Assembly: GCA_002150815.3 (NCBI GenBank)
Contig: NDFF03000122.1
Span: 1 to 64,000, forward strand
Direction: 5' to 3'
DNA from: Grammothele lineata
Lineage: Eukaryota > Basidiomycota > Agaricomycetes > Polyporales > Polyporaceae
Length of the DNA stretch: 64,000 nucleotides
In this document: piece after piece, positions 35,101 to 47,324 of the stretch
Layout: each line of letters starts with the position of its first letter
Numbering within the stretch: position 1 is the stretch's first letter
The notes under the pieces: model-generated
Database searches by the model: none
Seen by the model: the letters and a program-made list of their open reading frames with translations, nothing else
What the model was told of the DNA's origin: nothing
Made by a program: the position numbers and the translations under genes

Positions 35101-37294
35101 CCGGATGCATCGGCCCGAAGGCCGGAGGCGGCAGCACCGACTTGTGCGCGGGGACAAAGAAAGAACGGGCATATGAACTGGGGGTGCCATCGATGGTGAT
35201 CATGGGTGTGCTGCGGGAAAGGGCGAGGTAAGACAAAGGCGTCTGCTGTACGTATCCGTAACACTGCTGCAGCAGCAGCAGCCTGGGGCGACGATATACC
35301 ACAAGTTGCCAGGGTGGACGGACGGCGATCTGCGATACGAGTTCCGGGTTTGGGGAAGAAGAACGTGATAACACAAAGCAACTGGAGCAGCGGACCGTCC
35401 GAGTCGTTTGCCTCGAGTTTAGCGCGCCTCGTGCGTTGGGGAGGTGGAGGGCGGGACGAGTGGCACGGCCACGAGGACGTGTGGGCGGAGGGCTTCGGGG
35501 GTTCTGGCACGGAGAACCGTTCGCGCGCACAAAGCTTGGTTGAGCGTTATGAGAAAGCACGTAGAGAAGGTAATAGATAGCAGGTGCGGAGGACGGATAT
35601 GGGGTTCGGACGGGTATACATCGCGATGTGACGGGAAAACATGGGTATGCATAGAAGCTGGCTGAGGGAGCGTGTGGTTTGGGCCACGTTTCGTCTGGGC
35701 GGGGATGGTAGGATATCACAATGCACGATGGCGTTTCAGCAGATATCCGAAGTTTGGAGTAGTTCGAAAGCCGTACCTCGAGGCCCGTAGACAAATAGGT
35801 CAACTATCCAAAAAGACGGCATTCACCGCGGAATCCGGATGAGCTTTCGCGCGCGTCTTCACTGGGGATAGTGTTTGGCGAAGTGCCAGGAACTTTGCGA
35901 CAAGATCTGCATCGACGTCAATGAGGCGGGCCTGCGATCGACGATGCGTCTGCCAGGGCAACTGCTGTGATTCAGCAACCGGACTAGAGAAGACGGCATA
36001 GAACTACTCACGGCGCGCTGGTGTGGCTTGGGTGAGAGCTGGGGCGAGTACCTCGTGATACTACGCTTCTGGCTATAGAGGAAGGCCATGGCGGAAAGCG
36101 AAAGGAAAGCTGACATGGTCGTGCGATTGTGAAGTGGAGCTGTATGAACTGTGTCGCCACGGACGATATGTCCGTGGCGGCTAACCGTCGCCACGAATGT
36201 GGTAGGGTCAGCCTCCTCCCTTCCAGAGCACGCTTCCGCTCCGAATAATGGCTGACGTTAGGATCAGCATCTAGTCACAAGTCAGCCACAGCCAGGAGCG
36301 AAATGGAACTCGATTGTAAACTCACACGATTGTGGCTACGAGGGAGCGCTTGCACGAGAAAGCACGAAGTCTTTCTGATCCATCGGATTCTTTGTCTCTA
36401 TCCACACGCACAGGTGAATAGCTTATGTATATAGCGCGAAGACAAGTGGGCCAGTTCGTATTCTTCTCCGATATTGACATCGATGTTCGAGATGCATTGA
36501 TCAAAACCATGATAGGAAGGAACGTCCTGACCCCATTGAAAGTCCTGCTCAATAGAAAAACCTGAGTTCTTACGCATGCCACACGAGCTCAGCCACATGC
36601 TGGCGTCGGCAGATGAAGTGGAAGTTTACCATCTGCGCTGTTCGAGGATGAAACATCGAATTCACGAGAGGTCACAAGCATATCTCAGCAGCAAGCTCGT
36701 ACAGCTCGCGTCGATGCTCTTCGCGCGAGAACCGCGGACGAAGGCAGCTGACCGTACTCAGCGCACAGCCTATGAGCGGCGAAAGTGTCAACGCGAGGTC
36801 CGACGTCGGGAAGAGAAGCTACGACTTGCCTCTGCAAAATATGTGGGTATGTCTCGCACGAGTGCCCTCTTTCTGCCCGGGGAGCGGCAGCCGAACGAGC
36901 ATCGATCATGATGAGTAGTATATGCGTGTCGAGTGCGCAGACGCCTTCTTTTTTTTGCAAGGTTCGGATTAACCGGGGTTACGGCGCTTGGGGTGGCTAC
37001 GAGGGTACGAAGGTAATGCTGAAGATGTCGTTCAGAACACGCTGCAGGCAGTCGTACGAGCGTTGGGCCATAGGACGAGCGGGATGATGGTGGATAGAGT
37101 GCGATGTGGCCGAACGCCGGGGCGGGCGCTTGGGGAAAAGAAGTGACCTCATCGGTGCCGGCTGCTCGGCCGGTGTGTGCAGCCCGCCACCTCGGCGTCG
37201 ATTGCATCCCTCCTCCACCCGCGAGCCATGGCCCACTGCCAGCCTCCTTCTCGATTCCCTGCTTCCCAAATGCTGTCATGCGCGCCTCCCTCGC

Positions 37295-37301
37295 TATATA
37301 T
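37295..37301 (+). promoter_or_regulatory. TATA box candidate of the amino-acid transporter
   Basis: TATATAT lies about 125 bp upstream of the ATG at 37421, in a pyrimidine-rich promoter-like stretch. Confidence 0.5.
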
Positions 37302-37420
37302 GCCGCCCCGCACTCGCACGCCCTCCGAGAGCCCTCCCTCGCTCTGACCTCTATCCCTAACGCGCTCGCGCGCGTCGCTGATCCAGCCTTCCCGACCACC
37401 GCGGCAGCGACACTGGCACG

Positions 37421-39547
37421 ATGAGCACCCGCACAGGCGACACGCACTCCCCGGCGCGCCAGGAAAGCCCGACGCGCTCGGAACAGGTCTTCGTAGACGA
37501 GAAGGCGAAGCAGGAGTCGTCCGAGTTCGACGTCTACGGCGACAACGATCCTAATGCAGACAGTGAGTGCACCCGTCTAGTCTATGTAGGATTCGTGGTG
37601 CGCGCGTTACTTACTCGCGCGTGCTTCCAGTCAAGTACCGTACGATGGTCTGGTGGAAGGCGGCTGCACTAATGCTAGCGGAGACGGTGTCGCTCGGGGT
37701 ACGTCCCGCTTCTAATCCGGCGTGCGCGCGACCTGACGCGAAGGCTCGCCTTTCCCGGCGCATACCTAGATCCTCTCCCTGCCCTCCGTCTTCGGAAGCG
37801 TCGGGATGGTTGCTGGGTGCTTTCTCGTAATCGTACGACCCATCTTACATCCGTGTCTGTCGTGCATCTCACTCTTGTGACTTTGGCGCAGGGTCTTGGA
37901 GCAATCGCCACTGCGACCGGATACCTCATCGGATCCTTCAAGCTGCGCTACCCCCACGTGCACAACATGGCAGACGCGGGCGAGATCCTCGCCGGCCCCA
38001 TCGGACGGGAAGTCCTCGGGGGAGCACAGGTCGTCTTTACCGTCTTCCTCTGCGGAAGTCACGTCCTGACGGGACTCATCGCCTTCGACACCAGTAAGCC
38101 GCCTCCGCACGCCTGATACGAGTGGGGCCGTGGCTTACATACGAGATGCGGCGCAGTCACGGACGGCGCGTCATGCTCCGTGCTTTGGGCGGCCGTGACC
38201 GCGATTGTGTGTCTCGTTTTGACGATTCCGAGGACGCTCAACGGTCTTTCGTACTTATGCGTGGCTTCGTTTGCCTCGATCATCAGTAGGTCACTGTATG
38301 CGCTCGTTGTCAATCTATACTGACGTGGCGTTCTGTAGGTGCCGTCTTCATCACGATGATTGGCGTAGGAGTTGCAGGGCACAAAGCCCCAATCTCGGTC
38401 ACCGCGAACCTGGACTTTGCCAGTGCTTTCCTGGCGGTGACTGATATCGTATGTCTAACCACGGAGCCGTTCGAGTTTGAGTGTTGACGCCGTACACCAG
38501 ATCTTTGCGTACGCCGGCCATGTAGCCTTCTTCACGTTCATCGCCGAGATGCAAGTGCCTGAGGCAAGTTACGCTTCCTTGCATAGGTATCAATCTGTCT
38601 GACATTGCATGCGCACACTCGTCAGGACTTCCCCAAGTCCCTCTACCTGCTTCAAGCTGCCGACACGACTCTCTACCTCATCGTCGGCGTCGTGGTCTAC
38701 GCGTACACGGGCTCAGAGACCGTTTCTCCCGCGCTGGGAAACACGGGCACAACCCTGCGCAAGATCGCGTATGGCGTCGCACTCCCGACCATCATAATTG
38801 CAGGCGTCATCAACGGGCACGTTTGCGCCAAGCTGGTTTTCGTCCGGATGTGAGCTTTATCTCTAGGTTGCCTGCCGCGCTCGGGCTCCCTTGGGCTCAC
38901 GATCTTTTTTCGATTCACAGCTTCCGCCGAAAGGGACACACCTCCCGCCACATGACGTCCCACTCATGGACCGGCTGGCTGACGTGGATCGGCATTTGCG
39001 TCGTCGTCTGGATCCTCGCGTTCATCATCGCCGAAGTGTGAGCACCATTCAGGGAGCTTTTGAGCGCACCTGCTTACAATAGCTACCCACAGCATCCCGT
39101 TCTTCAACGACCTCCTCGGCGTCATCAGTGCCCTGTTCGCAAGCTGGTTCACGTACGGCATTTCTGTGAGTCTCCCTCGCTCCCCGGACGTCTCCGCCCG
39201 CTAACCCGCTGTAGGGCATCTTCTGGTTCCACCTTACCCCGCGCTCCGAGAGGTGGACGACTTGGAGGCAGAAGCTGAAGACGATATTTTGGTCTGGGAT
39301 CATCCTGGTACGCTGCTCCGACATTCGAGTTGGTGCGCTCGGTGTACTTACGTCCGCTGCTAGATGGGGGCGTTCATCATGGTGGCCGGCTTGTATGCGA
39401 GCATAAACAGCATCATCCAGGGTACGTCATCTAAGTCCCTCCCACTCGGTCGTCGTAGATGCGAACTGACAGACATTCGTGTGTGCAGGGTACCGAGAAG
39501 GAGGCTTCCCCGGGCCGTTCTCGTGCGCTAGTCAGGCGCTCGAGTGA
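37421..39547 (+). CDS. AAAP-family amino-acid transporter
   Basis: Thirteen exons (37421-37562, 37631-37698, 37770-37832, 37892-38093, 38157-38285, 38339-38448, 38501-38563, 38626-38849, 38921-39037, 39093-39165, 39215-39307, 39364-39421, 39489-39547) join to 466 aa in one frame. A 48-residue polar N-terminus is followed by YRTMVWWKAAALMLAETVSL and about eleven hydrophobic segments. Motifs typical of the fungal Aa_trans family (N amino acid transport system type) include SLPSVFGSVGMVAGCFLV, FAYAGHVAFFTFIAEMQ and PEDFPKSLYLLQAADTTLYL. It should move neutral or other amino acids across the plasma or vacuolar membrane with protons; substrate and membrane are not readable. Intron 7 (38564-38625) begins with GC rather than GT. 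Confidence 0.93.
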
Positions 39548-40406
39548 TTTATGTATCTCGCTGTGAAAAGCGTTTCCTATATACTAGGATAGCACTAATG
39601 CTGCAGCATAGTTCCGCAGCGAGCCCCGCGGGGCGTTGTAATTGTATACCATTCTGTCTGATAGTGCATGCGTACGGCGACATCGCTTTCGCGAACGTCT
39701 TCTCTTTACACTTCACCTCAGGGTAGGAGCATTTAACACTACAGCCCGTACGTCCGGACCGAATCCCCGAGCTAGCTTCCCCCAACCTTTGGGACAGCCT
39801 AGGTGGAACGTTCTACCTGCAAGAATGTCATGCAACTTAGCAGAGCTCCCCGTTACGTGTTGATGCTGACGAGGCTACGCCTGGGAGAGCGTCGAGCGCC
39901 AAAACCACACTAGTGCTGTTGGCTCTGTCCACGACATCACGCTGATCTCTCTGGCTCGGTGCAGCTGCCGTCGACCCTCGCCCCGCCTCCCTTGCCCTTG
40001 CGTCTCGTATGCCGCCCAGGACGTCGGGGACGAATGCCCGGCCAGCGCTCCGCCCAACACTGCGGCAGCCTCGGGATGCGGTGCAGCGCAGCGCACATAG
40101 CCGCGCAAATGAAATGATCACGCCGCCGAAGCCGCGCACCCTGTCCGAAGAAGCAGAATCCATGACACTGGGCGGCGCCAGAGTCCCGCACCCGCACCCG
40201 CACCCGCAGGGCCGTCCGACGCGCACTCGCCTGTCTTTGCTTCCCGTACGTCGGCCTCTTGCCTTTCTTCCTCTCTCTTGCCTTCTTCCGTACCAGGTCT
40301 CCCGAAGGAGCACAACCGCACCGGCGTAGACTCGGTACACGAACGTGCGCACGCACACGACCCCGTAACGGCCTTTACGACAGCATTCAAGAGGAGACGC
40401 CGCGCG
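39548..40406. other. Spacer with a possible first exon of the glycosyltransferase gene
   Basis: Mostly noncoding. A frame from the ATG at 40114 (MITPPKPRTLSEEAESM) looks coding-like and could be an upstream exon of the GT8 gene, but no splice with good consensus sites joins it to the frame at 40407. A perfect four-copy CCCGCA repeat lies at 40185-40208. Otherwise nothing is seen. Confidence 0.35.
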
Positions 40407-41665
40407 ATGGCGGGGCGGATACGTTGGCATTTGCAGGCCTTTGGATTCGACTTGCGGCCGAACACTTGGGGGTGGGCGACATGGCTCGCGGTCTTGTCTC
40501 TCGCAGGGAACGTCTTCTGGCTCATCTGGACGACGGTGCGCAGGCCGCCGTTGACCATCTTTGACGACAACTGGGTGTCATTGTGAGTGCTCCTCGTCTC
40601 TGTCTACGTTCTGTGGGTTCCCGACCACTCTGCACCGTCTGCACGAAGAGAGCTCTAGAAAGCCTCCCCGCTGCCCACACCGCCACCTCCCGCCATCAAA
40701 CGCACCGCTCGCGCCGCGATGCCCACTCGCTGACATGCCCACTTCACAGACACAACCTCCCGCTCGTCGACGCCGCCGCCGTCGCGGACCCTGACCCCGT
40801 CCACGGCCACCACAACGTGATCGCGACGTCGTTCTTCACAGACGAATTCGCGACGGCCGTCGCCGCGCTCGGCGACTCCCTCAACCGCGTCAACACCACC
40901 GCCCGGCGCGTGATGCTCTACATCCCCGCGCAGGTCTCCCCGCGCGGGCTCTGCATCGCCTCCGCGACCGGCTTCGTCCCGCAGCGCGTCGAGCGCATCG
41001 CTCCGCCCGACGACGGCCAGGGCGTCTACTACCACTTCCTCGACCAGTACACCAAGCTCCGTCTGTGGGAGCTCGAGGAGCAAGGCGCGCGGGGCGTCGT
41101 CTACCTCGACGCGGACACGCTCGTCCTCCGCAACTTCGACGAGCTCTTCGCGCTCCCCTTCCAGCTCGCGGCCGCCCCGGACGTGTACACGAACCGCAAG
41201 GGGTTCTGGGTGCACTTCAACGCGGGCGTGCTCTTCCTCCGCCCGAGCGCGGCGCGTTTCCGGGATTTCTTGGGCATGCTGGCGACGGCGCCGTATGGGC
41301 GGCACGAGGCGGAGCAGGCGTTCCTCAACACGTATTACGCGAAGGACGTCGCGAAGCTGCCGTACGCGTACAACGCGAACCTCGCGATCAAGGCGCGCTC
41401 GCGCGCGATGTGGGAGGGGATCAAGCATGAGATCAGGGTCATACATTATACGCTCGTCAAGCCGTTCACGCGCGACAATAAGGATTATACGCTCGTGCCG
41501 ATGCGCGAGCTTGAGGCGAACGCGCGCAGGCGGGCGTCCGAGTTTGATGGGATTTTCGTGGAGGAGATGGAGACGTGGGCGAAGGCCTGGCACGACACGT
41601 ACGAGAAGTACGGGGCGAAGCTGGAGAGCTGTATGCTCCTCTCGGACAAGCCCGGCAGCTCGTAG
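40407..41665 (+). CDS. GT8-family (glycogenin-like) glycosyltransferase
   Basis: Exons 40407-40582 and 40750-41665, with an unusually long 167-nt intron for this window, give 363 aa from the ATG MAGRIRWHLQ. Residues about 23-43 (TWLAVLSLAGNVFWLI) form one membrane anchor, giving a type II Golgi or ER topology. The lumenal domain has IATSFFTDEFATAV, YYHFLDQYTKLRLWEL and VVYLDADTLVLRNFDELF, with the metal-binding DxD at about 179-181. FNAGVLFLRPS and EQAFLNTYY follow. This order is that of GT8 nucleotide-sugar transferases related to glycogenin and fungal GlcNAc transferases. Donor sugar and acceptor are not readable. The start may lie further upstream at 40114. Confidence 0.88.
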
Positions 41666-41928
41666 TAGCAGGGAGGGTTGGGGTGACGGGGACTTTGTTT
41701 GTATGGGCTCACTGTGTATTCTCTTTTGCATTGCTTTATACCTGCTGTTCGGAATACCTTACCTTACGCTATCTGTGCCGTCCTCTTGAGCGGATCACCT
41801 GCCCCGTCTACCCCTACCAAAAGTAGATATATATATTCATAGACGGACGTTCCCCCCGAGCTCCCTGTGTGCCTTCTCTCCAGCTTGTAACAAGAACCCT
41901 CCTCCATCCACACTCCACGCCCAACCTC

Positions 41929-44900
41929 TCAATCCGACTCCTCCTCATCCTCCTCAAACGTCCCCCCACTCTCCGCCCGTATCCCCTCGATCCCATTATA
42001 CGGCAACGGGTCGCGCGCCCAGCGCCCCTCGAGCCAGTCGACGCGGCACAGCCCCGAGCCCGTCGCGGAGGCGAGCAAGCCGGCGCGCCCGAGGCCGTTC
42101 CCTGCGTTCCACGCGACACGATGGACGCCGACTTCGGGGGGCCAGGCTGCGCCGGAGGAGGGAGAGGGAGAGGCGTTGGGGCGGCCGGCGGCTTTGGTTT
42201 GGTGGTTTTGGGTTTCCTGTGGTGTATAAGGAGGAGAGTGAATAGGGAGAGGAGAGTAGAGAGGCTAGGAGGGGAGACGCACCTTGGGCAGGAACTGCTC
42301 GAGCATGCGGAACTCGCCCAATGCACGGCTGTAGTCGAGCTGGTAGATCTTGTGCTCGAGCGGAGGCTGCATAGGGATGTCAATAACGCGGAAAGCATGG
42401 TTGTGAGATGGGACGTACGACGAGCCCACCCCTCCGCGTCGACTTGAGCGTGTTGGTGGTCATGCACGAGCCGTCCGTGATGCCCATTGCGAGCATCGGG
42501 TGGTAGTCCGACGAGGCCAGGCTCTGCGCCGTGACGTACGGGCAAACGGCTGTTAGCATACAAAAGGTGAGACGGAATGAGATAAGACACGTACCCAGAT
42601 GGGGCCGTTGGGCTCGAGGATGGTGTGCCCGCGCCCGAACATCGTCGGGGAGAGCGAGTACGACTTGACCATGATCTCGTGGTCGATTGTCGTCGCGCAG
42701 CCTGTGTACGTCGCGAAGCACATCGCGGTCACCACATCTGCACATCCATGCCGTGTCAACGCTCGGAGAGAGGGTGGGGGAATAGTTAAGAGAAATGTGT
42801 AGTGTGTAGGGAGGGACGTACCTCGCGTGCGGTTGAGCACGTTCCCGAACGTGTCGCGGATGTCTGTCACGCACTCGACACCGTCGTACCCTCCGCTCAA
42901 AATCACAGTCGGGTTGTCGGCGGTCTCTTCGGCTTTGCCAGAGTGCACGGGGGCGCGGACCCACGCAAGGCTCCGGACGGCTGACTGATGTGCAACGAAG
43001 TAATGTGTTGGGAGGAGGGCTGAGAGGAGAGGAGACCGACGTGTATGAGCGATTAGCAGCGCTTGTACATCTTACGGAGGACCCACGCTGTGTAGACGAC
43101 GCAGCTTCTGCTCGGAGGGCCTCAGCCACATTGTACACCGCAATCTTGCCTAGAAGGAACACAGCATGACGTGAGCGTGGTCCTTCAAAAGGAGCTACAG
43201 GGGTCAAGAACGAACCATTTGTACAGCCTATGGCAACGACTTCACTATTGGCCCAATCAAACGTCCAGCAGCATGTTTCCTCCAGCTCGATGCGGAGGAG
43301 CGGCTTGGTCAATTTCACTGTGCATACGTGAGCTTATATAAAAATCCTCCCGATCAAGCCCGTACCGTACAAAGGTTGATCTATGGGATGTGCCGAAGGC
43401 CTCTCGATGGTCATGGGATCGGGGACGGCGTAGAAAGTGAGCGACCCATCCTCAAATGTGCCGGCCAAAACTCCCAGCTTCTGAGGTATTTTCTACAATC
43501 CGTACGGTCGTGTGAGCAACGACCGGACGTGGCGGGAGTGCACATACCATAGTAGAGTCGTCATTCGACGGCAGGGGACACCACTTCAACTCGTACGCGG
43601 GTCCGCTGTCGACGCACAGCACCATCTCGCAGCGCATCTCGCTTTCTATGCCTTGCTCCTCGGTAACTGAGCCCTCCACATCCACGTCCATCGCGTCGTC
43701 CGCGTTGGCAGGGCTGAAGCTCCATATCTGTATGCACGCCGGGTTTGGGCGTCGAACGCGAGACCCGATCATGGGAGAATGTGCTCGAGTGGGAAAGGGT
43801 GCGACTGCAAGGTATTGGCGGTACTGGTAATCTTGAACATCCAGTTAGAACTGACAATGAGTAACTGGTTGTTTGCTACGTCACTCACAGGCTCTGTCGG
43901 CGGGATGGATAGGGCACCAATCAAGTCCCCATACGGGGCCACCTGCGTTGAAGACGTGGGACTGGCTTCCCGGGAAGAATTGGGCTAAAGATTAGAGTTA
44001 ACTGCATATATGGGCTAGAATCTTGGATGATATACGTACACATTTTGATAGCGTTGAGTGTTTTCAACTGTGAGCGTGTCTGCTTGCCAAACGGCCCAAA
44101 TGAGCAGGCAACAGGTGGAGAAGGTTTTGAATGGTCTTTGTTATCGTGAGGAAGGTATCGAGAGGCTACTCTAATAAAGGGTTAGCTAGAGTATCACTGA
44201 ATTCGGCGTGTAGACAACATACTGTGGCTCAAGTATCGCGTATTCTCCTAGGACAACTGATTCGTGTACTCTTGGCCTCAAGTCCTCTTCTGTTACCCTA
44301 GGAGTGTCAAACGCCTCCTTATACCACCCTCGATCTTCCGTCAGTTCCCACAAAGGGCCGGGTCCGATGTTATATCCCCACGATTTGTTAACGCGGTCCC
44401 CGACGAGGGAGGAGGAACCCCACGCGATCGTCAGCGTCGTCTCGTCTGCCATAAAAGGCTGCGGCGCCTTGACAAGCCGTTCCGTCTTGCCCTGCCGGCG
44501 GTGTAAAGCAATAGACCTGTGTCGATGGTTGTAGCTGGGCAGTACTTGGGGAGGCACTTGTTTAGCAGACGGATAAGCGGCCCCAGGGATGGAAGGTATG
44601 CCGCGCTTGGGGGTAGCTCTGGGCACGGGGCCTCTGCGGCGAGGTCCGACGCTGACCGACTCCATACCTACAATAGATAGCTCGCGAGCGGAAGATTTGG
44701 TAGTACGTTTTTTCGGTTGTTGAACGAAATCTTCATCGTCCTCATCGCCCGAGGGGAGCTCCATGTCAAGTTCGGCGTCATCAGGCTCTTGGTCCTGAAC
44801 CTCACGCGCGTTTTCGGGAGAGAACTCGCTGCCACTGCCGTCGCTCTCGTGGGCTCCGGAGGGGCCTGCACCGTTCTCGTCTCCGAATCCTGCAAGGGAC

Positions 44901-44944
44901 GCGTAGTTGGGGCGAGACGCGCGGCTGCGCAGCTGTCTGGCCAT
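41929..44944 (-). CDS. TFC6: TFIIIC WD40 subunit, Tfc6/GTF3C2-like
   Basis: Eleven exons: 44944-44223, 44170-44040, 43984-43889, 43831-43548, 43492-43366, 43317-43216, 43149-43087, 43019-42822, 42737-42595, 42524-42283 and 42216-41929, about 798 aa. The N-terminus MARQLRSRASRPN is followed by acidic disordered sequence. The WD40-type region includes FNAGGPVWGLDWCPIHP, YLAVAPFPTRAHSP, CIQIWSF, HQSAVRSLAWVRAP and ILEPNGPIW. The end reads LEHKIYQLDYSRALGEFRM and GLCRVDWLEGRW, the arrangement of yeast Tfc6, which with Tfc3 recognises the B box of tRNA genes for RNA polymerase III. In exon 10 the frame moves by one base near 42424: RRGG is in one frame and SSYVPSHNHAFRVIDI in the next. All other junctions close. 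Confidence 0.85.
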
Positions 44945-45387
44945 CTGAAACCCAGCATATATGAGTCAAATAACGTCCTCTATCAGGATTGACTACAATC
45001 GAACATACTGGTACGGCACGTCTTGTGGCAAAGAAGGAGGATGGCTTTCAGTTTCTGGTAACGTCGGAATTGTCACTGGTGTTCACATTCAGTGCCGATG
45101 GTCAAATGAGGTTCTTCTATGTCACCTGCAACAGCTTTTCGAAGCCGAGTATAACCCGGCGCGTTAGTTATCCCAGTCGTACAGCGCCAGAACTGTGTAC
45201 AAGGTGGTGGTGGTTGTATGGCAGTTGACTAATTGGGATTGTGTTCGCATTTCAGACCTCCGCGTCAGGTGCGAGCGCCGTCCGGGACTCGGCTGCCCTC
45301 ACCCTTCCGAGTTCCCCAGCCCCAGCTTCTTGCACTTCTACACGCGCATTAGCAATATGTCAGCTTTCTCCTCTTCACCACCGCATC
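44945..45387. promoter_or_regulatory. Divergent promoter region (TFC6-like / MDR enzyme)
   Basis: 443 bp between two outward-facing start codons. A short frame at 44989-45228 has no ATG at its start and no recognisable family, so I treat this as regulatory spacer. No clear TATA box. Confidence 0.5.
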
Positions 45388-46907
45388 ATGTCTGCCCCTG
45401 CGCGCATACCGAAGTCTACCAAGGCTCTTGTCCTGCGCAAGGCTGCCAAGACCTCGAAACCTGTCTACCACGACGTCGTGGTCGAGGAGCGGCCTATCCC
45501 CAAGCTCAAGCCAGGCGAACTCCTCGTTAAGGTCAACGCAGTCGCCTTCAACCACCGCGATGTGCGTTTCTCCATGCACCTGGGCGCATATAAGCGTGTC
45601 TAACTCACATATATGCGTAGTTGTGGATTCGGAAGGGTATGTACCCCGGGCTCGGGTTTGGGAACGTCATGGGTGCGGATGGTGCAGGTGCGTCCCAGAA
45701 CCGTTGCGTTCTGCGCCCCATTGAAGTCGCGTTTGAACTGTCCCTCTTTACACAGGCGTTGTTATCGCTGCTGCCGACAGCGACGAGCCTCTACTGCATA
45801 AACGGGTCTTCTTCAACCCCTCGCGCGGATGGCGCAGCGACCCAGAAGCCCCAGAACAACCGTGAGCCCCTTCTGCTATTGTACCTTGTCGGAGTACACG
45901 TTCCTCACATGCGTACACATCAGGTTCTCCGTTGTAGGTGGGACCTCACTCACCCTGTTCGGCACCTTCGCCGAATACGTCGTCGTCGAACGCGACGAGG
46001 TCTTCCTTACCCCGGACCACCTCGACGACGTGCACGCTGCTGCATGGCCCCTCGCTGCGGTCACAGCGTGGAGGTACGCTTACCCCATTCCGTTTCTCTC
46101 TCGCAACTTAGCGTAGCAGCTCACGCGCGACGCAACGTCCAGAGCAACGATGGTCAACGGCGCGGTCCAGCCGGGCGACGCGGTGCTCATCACCGGGATC
46201 GGGGGCGGCGTCGCGCTCACCGCGCTGCAGCTCTGCGTCGCGCGGGGTGCGCGCGTGTACGTCACGAGCGGGAGCGCGGACAAGATCCGCCGTGCGGTCG
46301 AGCTGGGAGCCAAGGGCGGCGTGAGCTACAAAGACGGTGCGTCGCGGTCTGCTCGGTACGCGTGTATGATGTGTCGAGCCGACTTGACACTCTGCAGAGG
46401 ACTGGCCGAAGCAACTCGGCGCGCTCCTCAAGGCTCACGGCGCGGGCCCGCTCAGTGCCGTCATCGACGCAGGCGGCGGCGAGATCCTCGCGAAGACGTC
46501 CGCGCTCCTCAAGCAGGGCGGGCGCGTCGTCGTCTACGGCATGTAAGGCACCCATCCTCTGTGCCCCCCAAATACCGTTCACTCGTCCGCAAACTTATCC
46601 ACTCACGCCCACCAACAGGCACGCAGCGGGCTCAAAAGTATCCATGTCCATGCGCGAAGTCCTCCGGAACCAACGCCTCCTCGGGTCCACCATGGGCTCC
46701 CGCGCGGACCTCGCCGCCGCGACCGCGTTCGCCGCCGCGCACCGGCTCGTGCCCGTCGTGTCTGCCGTGCTTGGGGACGGGGACGGGCTGCACGCGGTGG
46801 AGGACGGGTTCCGGATGCTCGAGCGGGGGGAGCGGTTTGGGAAGATTGTTGTGCGCGTTGCGGTGGAGGATGGTGGGTTGAAGGAGATGGAGAAGGCGAG
46901 GCTCTGA
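45388..46907 (+). CDS. MDR-family quinone-oxidoreductase-like dehydrogenase
   Basis: Seven exons (45388-45561, 45621-45687, 45756-45861, 45924-46073, 46143-46336, 46398-46542, 46619-46907) close to 374 aa. The start MSAPARIPKSTKALVL is chosen at 45388. The GroES-like part includes LKPGELLVKVNAVAFNHRDL and GNVMGADGAG, then GTFAEYVVVERDEVFLTPDH. The nucleotide-binding part has GDAVLITGIGGGVALTALQL and ARGARVYVTSGSADKIRRA, then VIDAGGGEILAKTSALLKQG. It resembles fungal zinc-type alcohol dehydrogenases of the YogA/Ast1 kind, which reduce quinones or enones with NADPH; the substrate is unknown. It is only distantly similar to the MDR gene at 9.2 kb and has different intron positions, so it is not a recent duplicate. 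Confidence 0.9.
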
Positions 46908-47324
46908 GGGTGCTCGAGCTTACGCTGGTTCACGAACACACGAGGACACTGCAAGATCTAAGTGTATATATGTATGTACAACAATCCAGGACGAGTACCG
47001 ATGATGCTATGGCGACATGAAGGCGTAGATACGTGACAAAATGTGGGGCGTACGCGATTTTACGCGTACAGCCTGAGTAGACATGAACGTCGTGGCGTGA
47101 CGAGACGGGGACATGAAAGAGGTCCGTCCGCGCGGCATGCAGTCCAACATGAAAGATCCTGAGACAAACAGCAGCAGCGACAACGCCAGCGCCAGGGAGC
47201 GCAGATGCTCCGGCGCGGCGCAGCACGAGAAGACCATGATTAGTGGCAAGCAAACACCTATGTATATATACTCCACGCGGAGCGCACCCTTCTCATCCCC
47301 CCTCCCTCCCTCCTCACCCCCAGC
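46908..47324. other. Convergent 3' spacer
   Basis: 417 bp between the stops of the MDR enzyme and the choline-transporter-like gene; holds both 3' ends. No gene or repeat noticed. Confidence 0.45.

Larger units (their letters stand above)
27987..37294. other. GC-rich gene-poor stretch 2
   Basis: About 9.3 kb with no gene I can defend. Features seen are pyrimidine-rich sequence (28.1-28.7 kb), short tandem repeats at 28767-28791 and 29124-29149, many palindromic TACGTA-type words, and overlapping high-GC open frames on both strands. Around 36600-36320 (minus strand) a frame reads QGWGQ-like protein sequence, for example GFDQCISNIDVNIGEEYELA, that looks more coding than its surroundings but could not be built into a gene. 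No transposase or reverse transcriptase was found. Confidence 0.4.

Noticed and set aside
35051..35803. 250-codon minus-strand frame
   Set aside because: One short stretch looks protein-like, but the rest is repetitive Ser/Pro/Arg sequence with no family or introns.
40655..41731. 358-codon antisense frame over the GT8 gene
   Set aside because: Same reason: Arg/Val/Glu-rich shadow opposite a clear GT8 domain.
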